From Petroclostridium xylanilyticum (GTDB taxonomy: Bacteria > Bacillota > Clostridia > SK-Y3): a stretch of DNA of 64,000 nt. Location of the stretch: assembly GCF_002252565.1 (NCBI RefSeq), contig NZ_NPML01000013.1, positions 355,523 through 419,522 of the forward strand. The letters are read 5' to 3'. The notes beneath the pieces are model-generated. The model was not told the DNA's origin and did no database searches. It was given only the letters and a program-made list of their open reading frames with translations. Numbering within the stretch: position 1 is the stretch's first letter; every line of letters starts with the position of its first letter. Positions 1 to 10,038 of the stretch are shown in pieces. The translations under genes and the position numbers were made by a program.

Positions 1-110
1 CCGTTTACAGTTGCAACTTCTTTATTTATATCTACATCACTGCATCCCGAAAAAATAAAACCAAAAACAAGACTCATGCATAAAACCAGTGATAACGCCT
101 TAATTTTCAA
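1..110 (-). CDS. Lipoprotein, probable PrsA/SurA-type peptidyl-prolyl isomerase (5' fragment)
   Basis: Only the first 36 codons lie in the window; the gene continues past the left edge. A TTG start follows an AGGAG ribosome-binding site by 9 bases. The product opens with a lysine-containing signal peptide, a hydrophobic stretch and a lipobox-like SGC at residues 21-23, so it is probably a lipoprotein anchored outside the membrane. After the cysteine, the short EVATVNG stretch resembles the start of the SurA-N/PrsA foldase domain. A prsA-like gene next to mfd is common in Clostridia. The lipoprotein call is firm; the isomerase call is inference from a few residues plus position. Confidence 0.6.
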   Translation of the reverse strand, partial: MKIKALSLVLCMSLVFGFIFSGCSDVDINKEVATVN

Positions 111-176
111 GTAGAACAACTCCTAACATTAAATTTATCTTAACATGTTTTTTCCTATTATAATTATACTTGAAAT

Positions 177-3100
177 TTAGCTTGTCTGCAATTCTTTCAG
201 CTGTTGTAATATAATCTTAATATTATCCAATAGTTTAGTATTTTCCATACTTGCTATTTTATAGGTTAAATAAGGTTTATCACTGGCTGTAAATAATATT
301 TGCCCTTTAAACTGATTCACCACCTCAACAACTGCCTTCATATTAATACTTTTATCATTGTGAAATTGTATGAATATATTCGCACCTTTCTGACTGACTG
401 TTGAGATCTTTAATTCATTGGCAAGACTTTTTATCAGGGCTATCTTTATAAGATTGGCTGCCGGGACAGGCAAATCACCATAGCGGTCCTCCATTTCTTC
501 TTCAACATCATAGGAATCCTGTAAATCCTGTATGGATGCAATTTTTTTATAAATCTCCACCCGCTGGCTGTGATTTTTAATATAACTCTCCGGTATATAT
601 GCATCCACATTAATATCAACAGCAGTTTCAACCATTTCTTCCACAGGCTCTCCTTTTAATTCCTTTACTACCTCTTCCAACAGCTTGCAGTACATGTCAT
701 ATCCTACTGCTTCCATATGTCCATGCTGCTCCGGTCCAAGAAGATTACCGGCACCCCTGATTTCCAGGTCACGCATTGCTATTTTAAATCCTGAGCCGAA
801 TTCTGTAAACTCCTTTATCGCCTGTAATCTCTTCTCAGCGGCTTCCTGCAGCACTTTATCCTTTCTATAGGTAAGATACGCATAGGCAAGCCTGTTAGAC
901 CGCCCTACTCTTCCTCTCAACTGATAGAGCTGTGATAATCCCATCCTATCAGCATCTTCAATAATAATGGTATTCATATTCGGAATATCCAGACCTGTTT
1001 CAATAATAGTGGTGCAGACCAAAACATCCGCCTCTCCATTTAAAACCTTGAGCATAGCCTCTTCCAGCTCATCTTCATTCATCTGTCCATGGGCTACCGT
1101 TACTCTTGCCTCCGGTACCATCTGCTGAATTTCCTGTGCTACCTTATATATTTCTTTAACCCTGTTATATAAGTAATATACCTGTCCTCCCCTATTGATT
1201 TCTCTAATAATGGCATCCTGAATTAACGCATAATTGTATTCTAACACATATGTCTGGACAGGGTATCTGTCTTCCGGTGGTTCTTCAATAACGCTCATAT
1301 CCCTTATTCCTATCATGGACATGTGCAGTGTCCTGGGTATTGGGGTAGCGGTTAGTGTCAGCACATCCACATCTTTTTTAATATTTTTCAGCTTCTCCTT
1401 ATGCGCAACACCAAACCTTTGCTCTTCGTCTATAATTACAAGTCCCAGGTCTTTAAACTGCAAATCCTTCTGGAGGATCCTGTGGGTACCAATAATAATA
1501 TCGATTTCTCCTGTTTTTAGCTGCTTCACTATATTTTTCTGTTCTGCCGCACTCCTAAACCGGCTTAACATTTCAACTTTCACGGGAAAATCCTTCATTC
1601 GCTGTACAAAGTTGCTGTAATGCTGTTGCGCAAGTACGGTTGTAGGCACCAGGTAGGCAACCTGTTTCCCATCCATAGCCGCTTTAAAAGCCGCCCTGAT
1701 AGCCACTTCAGTTTTACCGTATCCTACATCGCCGCACAACAGCCGGTCCATCGGCATGGGTTTCTCCATATCCTTCTTGACTTCCTCTATGCACCGCAGC
1801 TGGTCGGCTGTTTCTTCATAAGGAAAGGTATCTTCAAACTGGCGCTGCCACGCAGTATCGGGTGAAAATGCATACCCTTTTAGAGCCTGCCGGGCAGCAT
1901 AAAGTTCCAGCAGACCCCTGGCAAGTTCCTGGACAGATTTTCTAACCTTGCTTTTTGTTTTTGCCCAATCAGTACCTCCCAGTTTATGCAGACGGGGTAT
2001 CTTCCCGTCCGCCCCTATATATTTTTGAATGAGGTCCAGCTGGTTTGTGGGAACATATAAAAAGTCATCCCCCTGGTACTTTATTTTTAAATAGTCTTTC
2101 GATGCTCCTTCCACCACCAATTTCTCTATTCCAATATACTGGCCTATGCCGTGATTTTGGTGGACGACATAATCCCCTATGCTTAAATCTGTAAATGCCT
2201 TAATCCTATTAGCTGACTTTCTAAGTTTTGCCTTATTTATCTTTCTCTCTTGTCCGAATATCTCTTTATCGCTTACAAGGACGAAATTTATCAAAGGATA
2301 TTCGAAGCCTTTATTTAAACTTCCATGGGTTACTACGATTTGTCCTCTGGGAATCACTTCGTTTAATTCGTGAACATATATGCTGTTCAGTTTCATATCA
2401 TTTAGTGTTTCAACAAGTTTCTCTCCCCGGTTTTTGGTACCGGATAGCACTACAATCCTATATTTTTTCTCTTTCCATACCTTTAAATCGTCATATAGGA
2501 ATTCAATCTTCCCATGAAAGGAATGTAGTGTTTTGGTTACCATATTCACGATACGCTTAGGTTTATAATCAGGGCTTGAATGGGAAAGCGCGCTGATCCC
2601 TATAAGTACCCTGGCAGTAAATTGCTTTATCAAGTCAGCATAATCAATAAGCAATTTACTCGTTTCTTCCAGTAATAACCCTTTTTCCATCATCGATTTA
2701 ACTGTTTCATTAAATTCCAACTCAACTGTCTCTGCTCTTTGCCTTACCCTTGACGGTTCGTCAATAAAAATGAGTGCATTATTGCTTAAATATTGTAAGA
2801 GAGTTGGCTGTCCTGTGTATATAATAGGTAGATATTTGTCTATGGAAGCAAAATAGTGCTGCTGCCGGATTTTTTCCACATCCTCGCCCAGGTGCTGGAT
2901 AGCCAGGTTGATAACTTCCTTGTTCTTACTAACAGCTAATTTATTTTCAAGTTTTTTTAACATTGTGCCCATTTTATCAGCAATGTTATCTATATCATCC
3001 TTATGAAACACTACTTCTCTTGCCATAGGTACGCTTACTTCATCTACCTTATCTATGGATAATTGTGTTAGTACGTCAAATTCCCGGATAGAATCTATCT

Positions 3101-3698
3101 CATCGTCAAAAAATTCTATCCTGTAGGCGCAGTTGGAAATAAGAGGATAAAAATCAACAATTCCTCCTCTTACGCTGAACTGTCCTCTGCCTTCCACCAT
3201 ATCGACACGTTCATAGCCCATAGCTGTAAAATTTTCAATTATTTCATGCTGGTCATAGATCATGCCGACTCTTAAAGTCATTCTATGTTTTATGTAAACC
3301 TCATGAGGAATAGTATATTGCTGCAGCGCCTCTATTGATGCTATTACAACTGTCTTTTCACCATCTCTGCATAACGCATCCAATACTTCAATCCGCTTCT
3401 GGAGTATCTCGGTACTATGAGCTTCAATATCGTAAAGTATCAATTCTTTACTTGGAAACAACTTTACTTTATCCCCTATAAAGAAACTCATATCTTCATA
3501 AAGTTTTTTAGCCTGCAGATCATTATAAGTAACAATCAGGCACGGCCTTTTAGTATGTTCACACACTGAATACATCAGGTGGGTTTTCTGAGAATCGGAA
3601 GCGCCGATAATATTGATAGGACTTATTCCTTCTTTTATCCCGGCAAGTAATGTATTATATTCTTCCAGTTCTAAAAGAAAATCAGTAAAACCTTTCAT
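177..3698 (-). CDS. mfd: Transcription-repair coupling factor Mfd
   Basis: Mfd is a DNA translocase that removes RNA polymerase stalled at lesions and recruits UvrA. The protein is about 1173 residues, normal for the family. The order is a UvrB-like N-terminal region (about 1-350), a CarD-like RNA-polymerase-interaction domain (about 510-590, GDYVVHQNHGIG), RecG-like helicase lobes with Walker A GDVGYGKT near 660 and DEEQ near 761, and a C-terminal TRCF domain. An ATG four codons upstream overlaps the GGAGG ribosome-binding site, so the second ATG, two bases after the pth stop, is preferred. It is probably co-transcribed with pth. Confidence 0.97.
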   Translation of the reverse strand: MKGFTDFLLELEEYNTLLAGIKEGISPINIIGASDSQKTHLMYSVCEHTKRPCLIVTYNDLQAKKLYEDMSFFIGDKVKLFPSKELILYDIEAHSTEILQKRIEVLDALCRDGEKTVVIASIEALQQYTIPHEVYIKHRMTLRVGMIYDQHEIIENFTAMGYERVDMVEGRGQFSVRGGIVDFYPLISNCAYRIEFFDDEIDSIREFDVLTQLSIDKVDEVSVPMAREVVFHKDDIDNIADKMGTMLKKLENKLAVSKNKEVINLAIQHLGEDVEKIRQQHYFASIDKYLPIIYTGQPTLLQYLSNNALIFIDEPSRVRQRAETVELEFNETVKSMMEKGLLLEETSKLLIDYADLIKQFTARVLIGISALSHSSPDYKPKRIVNMVTKTLHSFHGKIEFLYDDLKVWKEKKYRIVVLSGTKNRGEKLVETLNDMKLNSIYVHELNEVIPRGQIVVTHGSLNKGFEYPLINFVLVSDKEIFGQERKINKAKLRKSANRIKAFTDLSIGDYVVHQNHGIGQYIGIEKLVVEGASKDYLKIKYQGDDFLYVPTNQLDLIQKYIGADGKIPRLHKLGGTDWAKTKSKVRKSVQELARGLLELYAARQALKGYAFSPDTAWQRQFEDTFPYEETADQLRCIEEVKKDMEKPMPMDRLLCGDVGYGKTEVAIRAAFKAAMDGKQVAYLVPTTVLAQQHYSNFVQRMKDFPVKVEMLSRFRSAAEQKNIVKQLKTGEIDIIIGTHRILQKDLQFKDLGLVIIDEEQRFGVAHKEKLKNIKKDVDVLTLTATPIPRTLHMSMIGIRDMSVIEEPPEDRYPVQTYVLEYNYALIQDAIIREINRGGQVYYLYNRVKEIYKVAQEIQQMVPEARVTVAHGQMNEDELEEAMLKVLNGEADVLVCTTIIETGLDIPNMNTIIIEDADRMGLSQLYQLRGRVGRSNRLAYAYLTYRKDKVLQEAAEKRLQAIKEFTEFGSGFKIAMRDLEIRGAGNLLGPEQHGHMEAVGYDMYCKLLEEVVKELKGEPVEEMVETAVDINVDAYIPESYIKNHSQRVEIYKKIASIQDLQDSYDVEEEMEDRYGDLPVPAANLIKIALIKSLANELKISTVSQKGANIFIQFHNDKSINMKAVVEVVNQFKGQILFTASDKPYLTYKIASMENTKLLDNIKIILQQLKELQTS

Positions 3699-3699
3699 T

Positions 3700-4266
3700 T
3701 TATCCTCCATTAAACCTGTTCATTGCTTCATTTACTCCTGCCTGGATAATGACCGGCACAGCATCAGCAGCTTTTTTCAGGGAATTTATCATAATCTCCT
3801 GCTCTTTTTCACTAAATCGGCCTAATACAAAGTCTGCAAGATCATAGTCCGGGTGTGAAGGCTGTCCTACACCGATTTTGATTCTTGGAAAAACATCTGA
3901 GTTCAGCTGGTATATAATAGATTTAATTCCATTGTGTCCTCCTGCACTGCCCTTGGCTCTAATTCTTAATTTCCCCGGTTCGAGACTGATGTCATCATAT
4001 ATTACAATTATGTTATCATTATTAATTTTATACCATTCTTTCATTTCCCTGATGCTCTCGCCACTGAGATTCATATATGTCTGCGGCTTTGCAAGTACCA
4101 CTTTTTTTCCTTGTATCATTCCTTCACCAATTAATGCTTTATGTTTTACCTTTGTAACTGCAATATTGTATAAAGCTGCTAAATAGTCTATTACTTCAAA
4201 GCCAACATTATGTCTGGTTCCTGCATATTTACTGCCCGGGTTGCCCAGGCCAACGATGAGATACAT
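3700..4266 (-). CDS. pth: Peptidyl-tRNA hydrolase
   Basis: Pth cleaves peptidyl-tRNAs released from stalled ribosomes and recycles the tRNA in the cytoplasm. The family signature is clear: VGLGNPG at the N-terminus, the TRHNVGF motif holding the catalytic histidine, KPQTYMNLSGES, and the GSAGGHNG loop. A longer frame begins at a TTG touching the AGAAAGG ribosome-binding site; the ATG four codons later gives MYLIVGLGNPG, the usual start. The stop is followed directly by mfd. The pairing prs, pth, mfd is a common Firmicute arrangement. About 188 residues, normal length. Confidence 0.97.
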   Translation of the reverse strand: MYLIVGLGNPGSKYAGTRHNVGFEVIDYLAALYNIAVTKVKHKALIGEGMIQGKKVVLAKPQTYMNLSGESIREMKEWYKINNDNIIVIYDDISLEPGKLRIRAKGSAGGHNGIKSIIYQLNSDVFPRIKIGVGQPSHPDYDLADFVLGRFSEKEQEIMINSLKKAADAVPVIIQAGVNEAMNRFNGG

Positions 4267-4358
4267 AGCTTTAATCAACCTTTCTATGTTATCATTGAAT
4301 CATACGACCAAAAGGCCAGGCATGAATACCTGACCTGATAGGTTGCTGCATATTTCCA

Positions 4359-4409
4359 TTTTTGTGGTTCGGTTTTACTCCCCACTGTCCACTCCCCACT
4401 ATTTTCATA
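4359..4409. repeat. Heptamer-unit repeat, CTCCCCA family, after prs
   Basis: Three tandem 7-base units (CTCCCCA, CTGTCCA, CTCCCCA at 4378-4398) are embedded in a longer conserved block that starts TTTTTGTGG and ends just at the prs stop codon. A close relative of the whole block lies at 48786-48848, immediately behind the dnaB stop. No U-tract follows, so a terminator role is not obvious. Confidence 0.75.
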
Positions 4410-5366
4410 TTACACAAACAGCGTGCTCACCGGTAAGTCTTCGTAAATCCTTTCAATTGCTTCTGCAAATATTGGTGCGACTGATAGCACTTTAATTTTG
4501 TCAATGGTTTTCTCCGGTGATAGTGGAATTGTATCCAGTGTTACCAGCTCTTTTATTGGTGACTGAGCAATTCTCTCTATCGCCGGACCGGAAAGTACAC
4601 CGTGTGTGCAGCAAGCATATACTTCTTTGGCCCCTCGCTCCATTAATGCTTTCGCACCGTGCGTAATGGTACCGGCAGTATCAATCATGTCATCGACAAG
4701 AATTACCTTCTTGTCAATAATATCGCCTATAACATTCATTACCTCCGCTACATTTGCCTTCGGTCTTCTTTTATCAATAATTGCCAGTGGAGCATCAAGA
4801 CGGGCAGCAAAATTTCTCGCCCTTGTTACGCTTCCCAGGTCAGGTGAAACGACTACTACATCATCTTTACTATCTTGGAATTTATTTGTATAGTATTGGC
4901 CTAATATCGGTACTCCCAGCAAATGATCTACCGGAATATTAAAGAAACCCTGTATCTGCGGAGCATGAAGGTCCATTGTCAGCACTCTGTCTGCTCCTGC
5001 TGTTGCTATAAGGTCTGCTACCAGTTTCGCAGAGATAGGGTCTCTTGCTTTTGCTTTACGGTCCTGCCTTGCATAACCGAAATAAGGAATAACCGCAGTA
5101 ATTCTTCCTGCTGAAGCTCTTTTAAATGCATCAATCATTATAAGCAATTCCATTAAATGATCATTAACAGGGTAGCTTGTGGATTGAACCACAAAAACAT
5201 CAGAACCTCTTACTGTTTCTCCAATGTTAACAAATATCTCTCCATCACTGAAAGTTCCAACTTCGGAATTTCCTACAGGAATTCCAATGATTTCTGCTAT
5301 TGCTTTTGCCAGCTTAGGATTTGCATTGGCAGTAAATATTTTAATGTTTTTTCCATGTGTTATCAT
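4410..5366 (-). CDS. prs: Ribose-phosphate pyrophosphokinase
   Basis: Prs transfers pyrophosphate from ATP to ribose-5-phosphate, making PRPP for purine, pyrimidine, histidine and NAD synthesis. Seen in the 318-residue product: the [11 protein letters not shown] segment, the flexible-loop KRRPKAN region, and the PRPP-binding loop [10 protein letters not shown]. Length is typical of the bacterial class I enzyme. The ATG overlaps the glmU stop codon (ATGA), indicating translational coupling. GGGGGAG lies 9 bases upstream. The gene ends directly at a heptamer repeat (4359-4409). Confidence 0.97.
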   Translation of the reverse strand: MITHGKNIKIFTANANPKLAKAIAEIIGIPVGNSEVGTFSDGEIFVNIGETVRGSDVFVVQSTSYPVNDHLMELLIMIDAFKRASAGRITAVIPYFGYARQDRKAKARDPISAKLVADLIATAGADRVLTMDLHAPQIQGFFNIPVDHLLGVPILGQYYTNKFQDSKDDVVVVSPDLGSVTRARNFAARLDAPLAIIDKRRPKANVAEVMNVIGDIIDKKVILVDDMIDTAGTITHGAKALMERGAKEVYACCTHGVLSGPAIERIAQSPIKELVTLDTIPLSPEKTIDKIKVLSVAPIFAEAIERIYEDLPVSTLFV

Positions 5367-6739
5367 TTGTGTACTCTCCCCCTCTTTTCCACCCAGCCTT
5401 CTTTGACTACCTGGCGTTCTCTTGCAATGGCCAGTGATCCTTCGGGCACTTCATCTGTAATCGTAGAGCCGGCTGCTATGTATGCATTCTTATTAACAGT
5501 AACCGGAGCAACAAGATTTACATTGCAACCAACAAAGGTATTATCTCCTATCACGGTCTTATGCTTCCTCTGTCCATCATAGTTCACTGTTACCGTACCG
5601 CACCCCATATTCACATTTTTTCCCACTTCAGCATCCCCTATGTAAGTAAGATGAGAAACTTTTGTGTTATCACCAATTACCGACTTTTTAATCTCAACAA
5701 AGTCACCAATTTTTACATTTCGTCCAATTCTGCTTTCCGGTCTTATATAGGCAAAAGGGCCTACATGAGTGTCTTCACTTACATGACTTTCTATGACAAC
5801 TGAATTTTGTACTTCTACATTTTTCTCAATAGTAGAGCTTATAATCCGGCTATTAGGCCCTATGGTACAACCTTCACCAATCCTGGTATTTCCCTCTATG
5901 ATGCAGCCGGGATAAATAATGGTATCCATTTCTATTTCTACATCTGCCTGAATGTACGTATTAGAAGGGTCAATAATGGTTACACCATTCTCCATGTGTT
6001 TTGACAAAATTCTCTGTTGCATTACCTTTTCAGCCTGAGAAAGCTGTATACGGTTATTGATACCTGATAATTCGTTGGAATCATCAATTTTTAGTGCTCC
6101 AACTTTGAATTTTTCATTGATGAGAATTTCAATAGTGTCTGTAAGATAATATTCACCTTGTGAATTGTTATTATTTATTTTGCCTAGAGCGTCCAATAAA
6201 TGCTTTATTGTAAAACAATATACCCCTGGATTAACTTCTTTGATTGCTCTTTCCTGTTCATTCGCATCTCTATGCTCTATTATCTTTACAACATTACCTT
6301 GAGCGTCCCTTATAATTCTCCCATAACCTGTAGCATCTTCAAGTTCAGTAGTAATAATAGTAGCAGCGTTACCGTTTTGGATATGATAATCAAGTGCTTT
6401 TTTTATTGTTTCTCCTTTTATTAGTGGAGTATCTCCATATAATACAATTACATACCCTTGTTTATTCTCCAGCATGGGTTGAGCCTGCATTACCGCGTGT
6501 CCGGTACCTAACTGTTCCTTCTGTAAAGCAAATCGTACTTTATCCCCCATATATTCCATTACTTCTTCGGCTTTATGTCCTACTACCACTATACAGTCCT
6601 GAATACCTGCATTTTGAACAGAACCATATACCCATTCCACAAGTGCTTTGCCACATATTTTATGGAGTACCTTGGACATTTTTGACTTCATTCGCTTGCC
6701 TTCACCAGCAGCTAAAATAATTGCGGACAAGTCTTCCAA
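5363..6739 (-). CDS. glmU: Bifunctional GlmU: GlcN-1-P acetyltransferase / GlcNAc-1-P uridylyltransferase
   Basis: GlmU makes UDP-GlcNAc, the precursor of peptidoglycan and of the wall sugars handled by genes at 30-33 kb. The N-terminal nucleotidyltransferase has the [15 protein letters not shown] signature (about residues 9-24). The second half is a left-handed beta-helix of hexapeptide repeats (about 255-440) with the acetyltransferase motif around YIGDAEVG and [10 protein letters not shown]. At 458 residues it is full length. The start is a TTG behind an AGGATGG ribosome-binding site. The glmU-prs order next to spoVG and purR matches Bacillus and many Clostridia. Confidence 0.97.
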   Translation of the reverse strand: MEDLSAIILAAGEGKRMKSKMSKVLHKICGKALVEWVYGSVQNAGIQDCIVVVGHKAEEVMEYMGDKVRFALQKEQLGTGHAVMQAQPMLENKQGYVIVLYGDTPLIKGETIKKALDYHIQNGNAATIITTELEDATGYGRIIRDAQGNVVKIIEHRDANEQERAIKEVNPGVYCFTIKHLLDALGKINNNNSQGEYYLTDTIEILINEKFKVGALKIDDSNELSGINNRIQLSQAEKVMQQRILSKHMENGVTIIDPSNTYIQADVEIEMDTIIYPGCIIEGNTRIGEGCTIGPNSRIISSTIEKNVEVQNSVVIESHVSEDTHVGPFAYIRPESRIGRNVKIGDFVEIKKSVIGDNTKVSHLTYIGDAEVGKNVNMGCGTVTVNYDGQRKHKTVIGDNTFVGCNVNLVAPVTVNKNAYIAAGSTITDEVPEGSLAIARERQVVKEGWVEKRGRVHK

Positions 6740-6807
6740 ACAAAAACACCATCCTCGTTAAATTTTTACCGTTACTATTCTCTCACTTTTTTAATTTTTT
6801 TTCAACC

Positions 6808-6844
6808 CTTTAAATAAAATATTGTATACAAAATTTATTTAAAG
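6808..6844. promoter_or_regulatory. Dyad-symmetric candidate operator upstream of glmU
   Basis: An 11-base perfect inverted repeat (CTTTAAATAAA and its complement) frames a central palindrome TTGTATACAA. It lies about 70 bases before the glmU start in the 200-base gap behind spoVG. The T/A-rich arms and central dyad look like a dimeric repressor site, but I recognise no known regulator's consensus. It could instead be a chance product of A/T-rich sequence. Confidence 0.4.
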
Positions 6845-6896
6845 AGTATTCTTCCAATAACTGATATTCCTGAAGTTTTACTATAATATTCCATAC

Positions 6897-6923
6897 AAAA
6901 AAAGACACCATACAGTGTCTTTT
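6897..6923 (-). terminator. Intrinsic terminator of spoVG
   Basis: On the minus strand an 8-bp stem (AAAGACAC with GTGTCTTT, loop of 6) is followed by an uninterrupted run of T. It begins about 20 bases after the spoVG stop, so it should separate spoVG from glmU. Confidence 0.85.
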
Positions 6924-6941
6924 CTTCAGAATCAGTAAATC

Positions 6942-7235
6942 TTATAAAATTCCCTCATCCTGTGTAAGCTCATTTTCCTGGATTACAGTTGTTTCAAACT
7001 TCTCCAATATGGCATTTTGAAGCATTTCACGCATCTCAGCATTAATTGGATGTGCAATATCCTTGAATTCACCATCGGGTGTTTTTCGGCTGGGCATTGC
7101 AATAAACATCTTATCCTGACTTTCGATAACTTTAATATCATGTACTACAAAAGCATTATCAAAGGTTACAGATACAACTGCTTTCATTTTACCTTCTGCA
7201 TTGATTTTTCTTATACGAATATCAGTTATTTCCAT
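6942..7235 (-). CDS. spoVG: Septation/sporulation regulator SpoVG
   Basis: SpoVG is a small nucleic-acid-binding regulator affecting asymmetric septation, cortex formation and, in several Firmicutes, virulence or envelope genes. The 97-residue product has the family core [10 protein letters not shown] near the start and [21 protein letters not shown] around residues 45-65. A strong GGAGGTGGAG ribosome-binding site precedes the ATG. In Bacillus the gene is SigH-dependent and lies between purR and glmU, exactly as here; I could not identify a convincing SigH promoter in the 100-base gap. Confidence 0.97.
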   Translation of the reverse strand: MEITDIRIRKINAEGKMKAVVSVTFDNAFVVHDIKVIESQDKMFIAMPSRKTPDGEFKDIAHPINAEMREMLQNAILEKFETTVIQENELTQDEGIL

Positions 7236-7335
7236 GATGTGCTCTCCACCTCCTGCGAAGTAACTAGGTTAGCTGCATGTCGTAAATCCTAATGCTCTTT
7301 TTAATATTCTCAATTCATAATTTATCATTCGCAAT

Positions 7336-8154
7336 TTAATCTAATTTTATACCCGGTTTTAAGTCTATGATATTTTGTTGTTCATCAACGTCATTTAATA
7401 TCATTAAAGAAAAATATTCATTGATAAATTTTTTTGAGGGTTCTTTTGTTGAAATTAAAACTGCGATGCCTTCTACTGTCGACTCAAACTCTTTCATAAG
7501 TTCAATAATCCCCCGTGCTGTCCCTCCGCCTTTCATAAAATCGTCAACGAATAAAACTTTTGAATTTTTTTTGATTGCCCTTCGTGACAGGGACATGGTC
7601 TGAATTCTCCGGCTGGAGGCAGATACGTAGTTAATATTCACCGATGATCCTTCAGTTACCTTACTATCCCTTCTTACAATAATTAAAGGCACATTTAAAT
7701 ATCTTGCAGTCATCATTGATATCGGAATTCCCTTTGTTTCTACTGTTACTACATAATCAATATCATCGTTTATAAACTGTCCTGCAAATATCTTACCTAT
7801 ATTATCTACAACGGTTGGATTGTAAATAATATCTGTCATATACAGAAACCCTCCCGAAAGAATCCGGTTGGAATCCGAAAGACTGTTGCACAAATTAGAT
7901 ACAATCGTTTTTACTTTTTCTTTTCCAAGTACAGGTATATATTTAACTCCTCCAGCTGCTCCCGAAACAGTCTCGATTGTACCCAGTTCAAATTTTTCCA
8001 CAATTCCTTTTAATAGCTCAACATCTTCACTTAGTGTAGATTTTGCACAATTAAAGTTTTCAACAAAATAATTAAATGTAAACAGTTGATTCGGCTGATC
8101 ACTTAGAATTTTAATCAAGGCTGCAATTCTCTCATTTCTTTGTAACTTCTCCAT
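7336..8154 (-). CDS. purR: Pur operon repressor PurR
   Basis: PurR represses purine synthesis genes and is released when PRPP binds, linking it to the PRPP synthetase encoded 2 kb away. The 272-residue protein has an N-terminal winged-helix domain (about 1-75) and a C-terminal phosphoribosyltransferase-like domain with the PRPP loop LFVDDFMKGGGTARG (about residues 199-214). The ATG follows GGGAGGATAG. The purR-spoVG-glmU-prs order matches Bacillus. A weak promoter (TATAAT, poor -35) lies in the gap upstream; no clear PurBox was seen. Confidence 0.95.
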   Translation of the reverse strand: MEKLQRNERIAALIKILSDQPNQLFTFNYFVENFNCAKSTLSEDVELLKGIVEKFELGTIETVSGAAGGVKYIPVLGKEKVKTIVSNLCNSLSDSNRILSGGFLYMTDIIYNPTVVDNIGKIFAGQFINDDIDYVVTVETKGIPISMMTARYLNVPLIIVRRDSKVTEGSSVNINYVSASSRRIQTMSLSRRAIKKNSKVLFVDDFMKGGGTARGIIELMKEFESTVEGIAVLISTKEPSKKFINEYFSLMILNDVDEQQNIIDLKPGIKLD

Positions 8155-8528
8155 TAGCTATCCTCCCACGAACTACTAACTATTTATCCATCATTATACA
8201 CAAATAGACGAATATTTAAAAGCTTTTTTAAAAAATTATTCACTATACCTGGTGCTGCTTTTTTCTACCCTGCTTACATCTATAAAACAAATTTTATTCA
8301 AAGCAGAGTATATATTTTAAAAAATTTTTCCATATAATAATTAAGGAAAAGTTCACAGTTCGCTAATTTTAGTATTTGCGTACGACAAACTATTTTTATT
8401 CTTGCATTAATGATGTATAATAAATAGGTAAAATAATGAATGCAATATGTTAGAATTGATAATAATTGACAATAACCCCAAAGCTGAGATGAATACTTAT
8501 GTTTTGGGTTAAGTGAGGAGTGTTACAT
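8155..8528. other. Divergent intergenic region purR-murC
   Basis: This 374-base A/T-rich gap separates divergent purR and murC. It holds a TATAAT at 8416-8421 that could be the murC -10 element, but no good -35 stands 16-18 bases upstream. No convincing RNA gene, repeat or small coding frame was found. An alternative GTG for murC at 8520 overlaps its own ribosome-binding site. Confidence 0.5.
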
Positions 8529-9950
8529 TTGCCTGAATTTAAACTCGAATTATTAAAACCCGGTACCCATATCCATTTTATCGGTATTGGCGGTATTAGC
8601 ATGAGTGCCCTTGCTGAAATACTTGTAAACAATGGATGTTTAGTTTCCGGCTCCGATATAAAAGAATCGTCCCTTACCGATAAGCTGAAGGATATAGGGG
8701 TTAGATTCTTTCTTGGTCATGCAAAGGAAAATGTTACAGGAGCAGATCTTGTAATATATACAGCAGCAGTAAAAAATTCCAACCCGGAAATGCAAGCTGC
8801 CAGAGAATTAAATATCCCTATTATTGAAAGGCCTGCCTTATTAGGGGAAATTATGAAAAAATACCAGAATGCCGTTGCAGTATCAGGAACTCATGGAAAA
8901 ACAACTACTACATCTATGGTTTCGTTGATCCTGATGCATGCGAATCTGGACCCTACCATATTGGTCGGTGGTGAACTAGATGCGATAGGTGGCAACGTCC
9001 GGGTGGGGAATAGTACATATTTTGTTACAGAAGCTTGCGAATACGTTGAGAGCTTTCTTAAGTTCTATCCGTATATTGGGATAATACTTAATATTGAAGC
9101 AGATCATCTTGACTATTTTAAAGATTTAGACCATATTATTCACTCGTTTAGAAAATTTGCCCAACTTATTCCCGTTAATGGATATGCAATAGTATGCGCT
9201 GACGATAGCAATGCACTTAGAGCCGTTGATGGTCTGAAATGTAACATATTAACCTATGGAATGAAAGAGCAATCTTATGACTGGAAGGCAGAAAATATTA
9301 CCTTTAATTCATATGGTTTTGCGAATTTTGATATTATTTATAGAGGGATCAAGCTTACAAATATACAGCTTAGCATCCCGGGTATTCATAATGTATATAA
9401 TGCGCTTGCAGCCGCTGCGTGCGCTTATGCTCTGAACGTAGATATAAAGCATATTGCCGCTGCCCTTTATGCTTTTAAAGGTACTCACCGGCGCTTTGAA
9501 ATCAAAGGAAAACTAAACGGTTTTACAATTGTGGATGACTATGCCCATCATCCTACCGAGATAAAGGCGACCCTTGCAGCAGCATCGAAATTTCCTCACA
9601 AAAGACTATGGTGCATTTTTCAACCCCATACTTATACAAGAACGCTGGCACTGCTGGATGAATTTTCAGAAGCCTTTGTAGATGCTGATAGAGTTATTAT
9701 AGCTGATATTTATGCTGCGAGAGAAGCAGATGAGGGAAAGGTACATTCAAGAGATTTGGTTGAACAAATAAACGATAAAGGTGGTCGTGCACAGCACATC
9801 TCCGATTTTGATGAAATTGTTTCATATATCCTTGAACAAGCCCAAGAGGGAGACCTCGTAATTACGATGGGAGCCGGAGATATTTATAAGGTCGGAGAAA
9901 TGATGCTTAAGAATGCAGAATTTGATTCAAAAGCTCTGGTTCAGATATAG
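8529..9950 (+). CDS. murC: UDP-N-acetylmuramate--L-alanine ligase MurC
   Basis: MurC adds L-alanine to UDP-MurNAc in the cytoplasm, the first amino-acid step of the peptidoglycan stem. The protein starts with a Rossmann-like substrate domain (HFIGIGGISMSALAEIL), carries the Mur-ligase P-loop GTHGKTTTT near residue 120, and ends with the C-terminal ligase domain containing DDYAHHPTEI. The TTG at 8529 stands 8 bases after AGGAG; the GTG nine bases earlier overlaps that site and is less likely. About 473 residues, normal. It is a lone plus-strand gene that ends at a large hairpin shared with fabZ. Confidence 0.96.
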   Translation: MPEFKLELLKPGTHIHFIGIGGISMSALAEILVNNGCLVSGSDIKESSLTDKLKDIGVRFFLGHAKENVTGADLVIYTAAVKNSNPEMQAARELNIPIIERPALLGEIMKKYQNAVAVSGTHGKTTTTSMVSLILMHANLDPTILVGGELDAIGGNVRVGNSTYFVTEACEYVESFLKFYPYIGIILNIEADHLDYFKDLDHIIHSFRKFAQLIPVNGYAIVCADDSNALRAVDGLKCNILTYGMKEQSYDWKAENITFNSYGFANFDIIYRGIKLTNIQLSIPGIHNVYNALAAAACAYALNVDIKHIAAALYAFKGTHRRFEIKGKLNGFTIVDDYAHHPTEIKATLAAASKFPHKRLWCIFQPHTYTRTLALLDEFSEAFVDADRVIIADIYAAREADEGKVHSRDLVEQINDKGGRAQHISDFDEIVSYILEQAQEGDLVITMGAGDIYKVGEMMLKNAEFDSKALVQI

Positions 9951-9962
9951 ACTAACTTACAT

Positions 9963-10036
9963 ATATGCGACTGAGGAACCGTCCCCATGTCGCGAAGGAG
10001 ACGCGCGACAGGGGACGGTTCTCGGTTGTCGCATAT
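9963..10036. repeat. Palindromic GGGACGGTTCT hairpin between murC and fabZ
   Basis: A 74-base interrupted palindrome: 9-base outer arms ATATGCGAC/GTCGCATAT surround inner arms containing GGAACCGTCCCC and GGGGACGGTTCT, with a GC-rich core. It occupies the gap between convergent murC and fabZ, so it probably acts as a bidirectional terminator. The same GGGACGGTTCT core recurs in the hairpin at 21251-21326, marking a dispersed REP-like family. Confidence 0.85.
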
Positions 10037-10038
10037 TT

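Noticed and set aside
7236..7335. SigH promoter of spoVG
   Set aside because: An AGGATTT resembling the -35 is present but no GAAT -10 stands at the right distance.
8155..8528. PurBox-type operator in front of purR
   Set aside because: No paired inverted boxes matching the PurR consensus could be found; only a single weak TTCG stretch.
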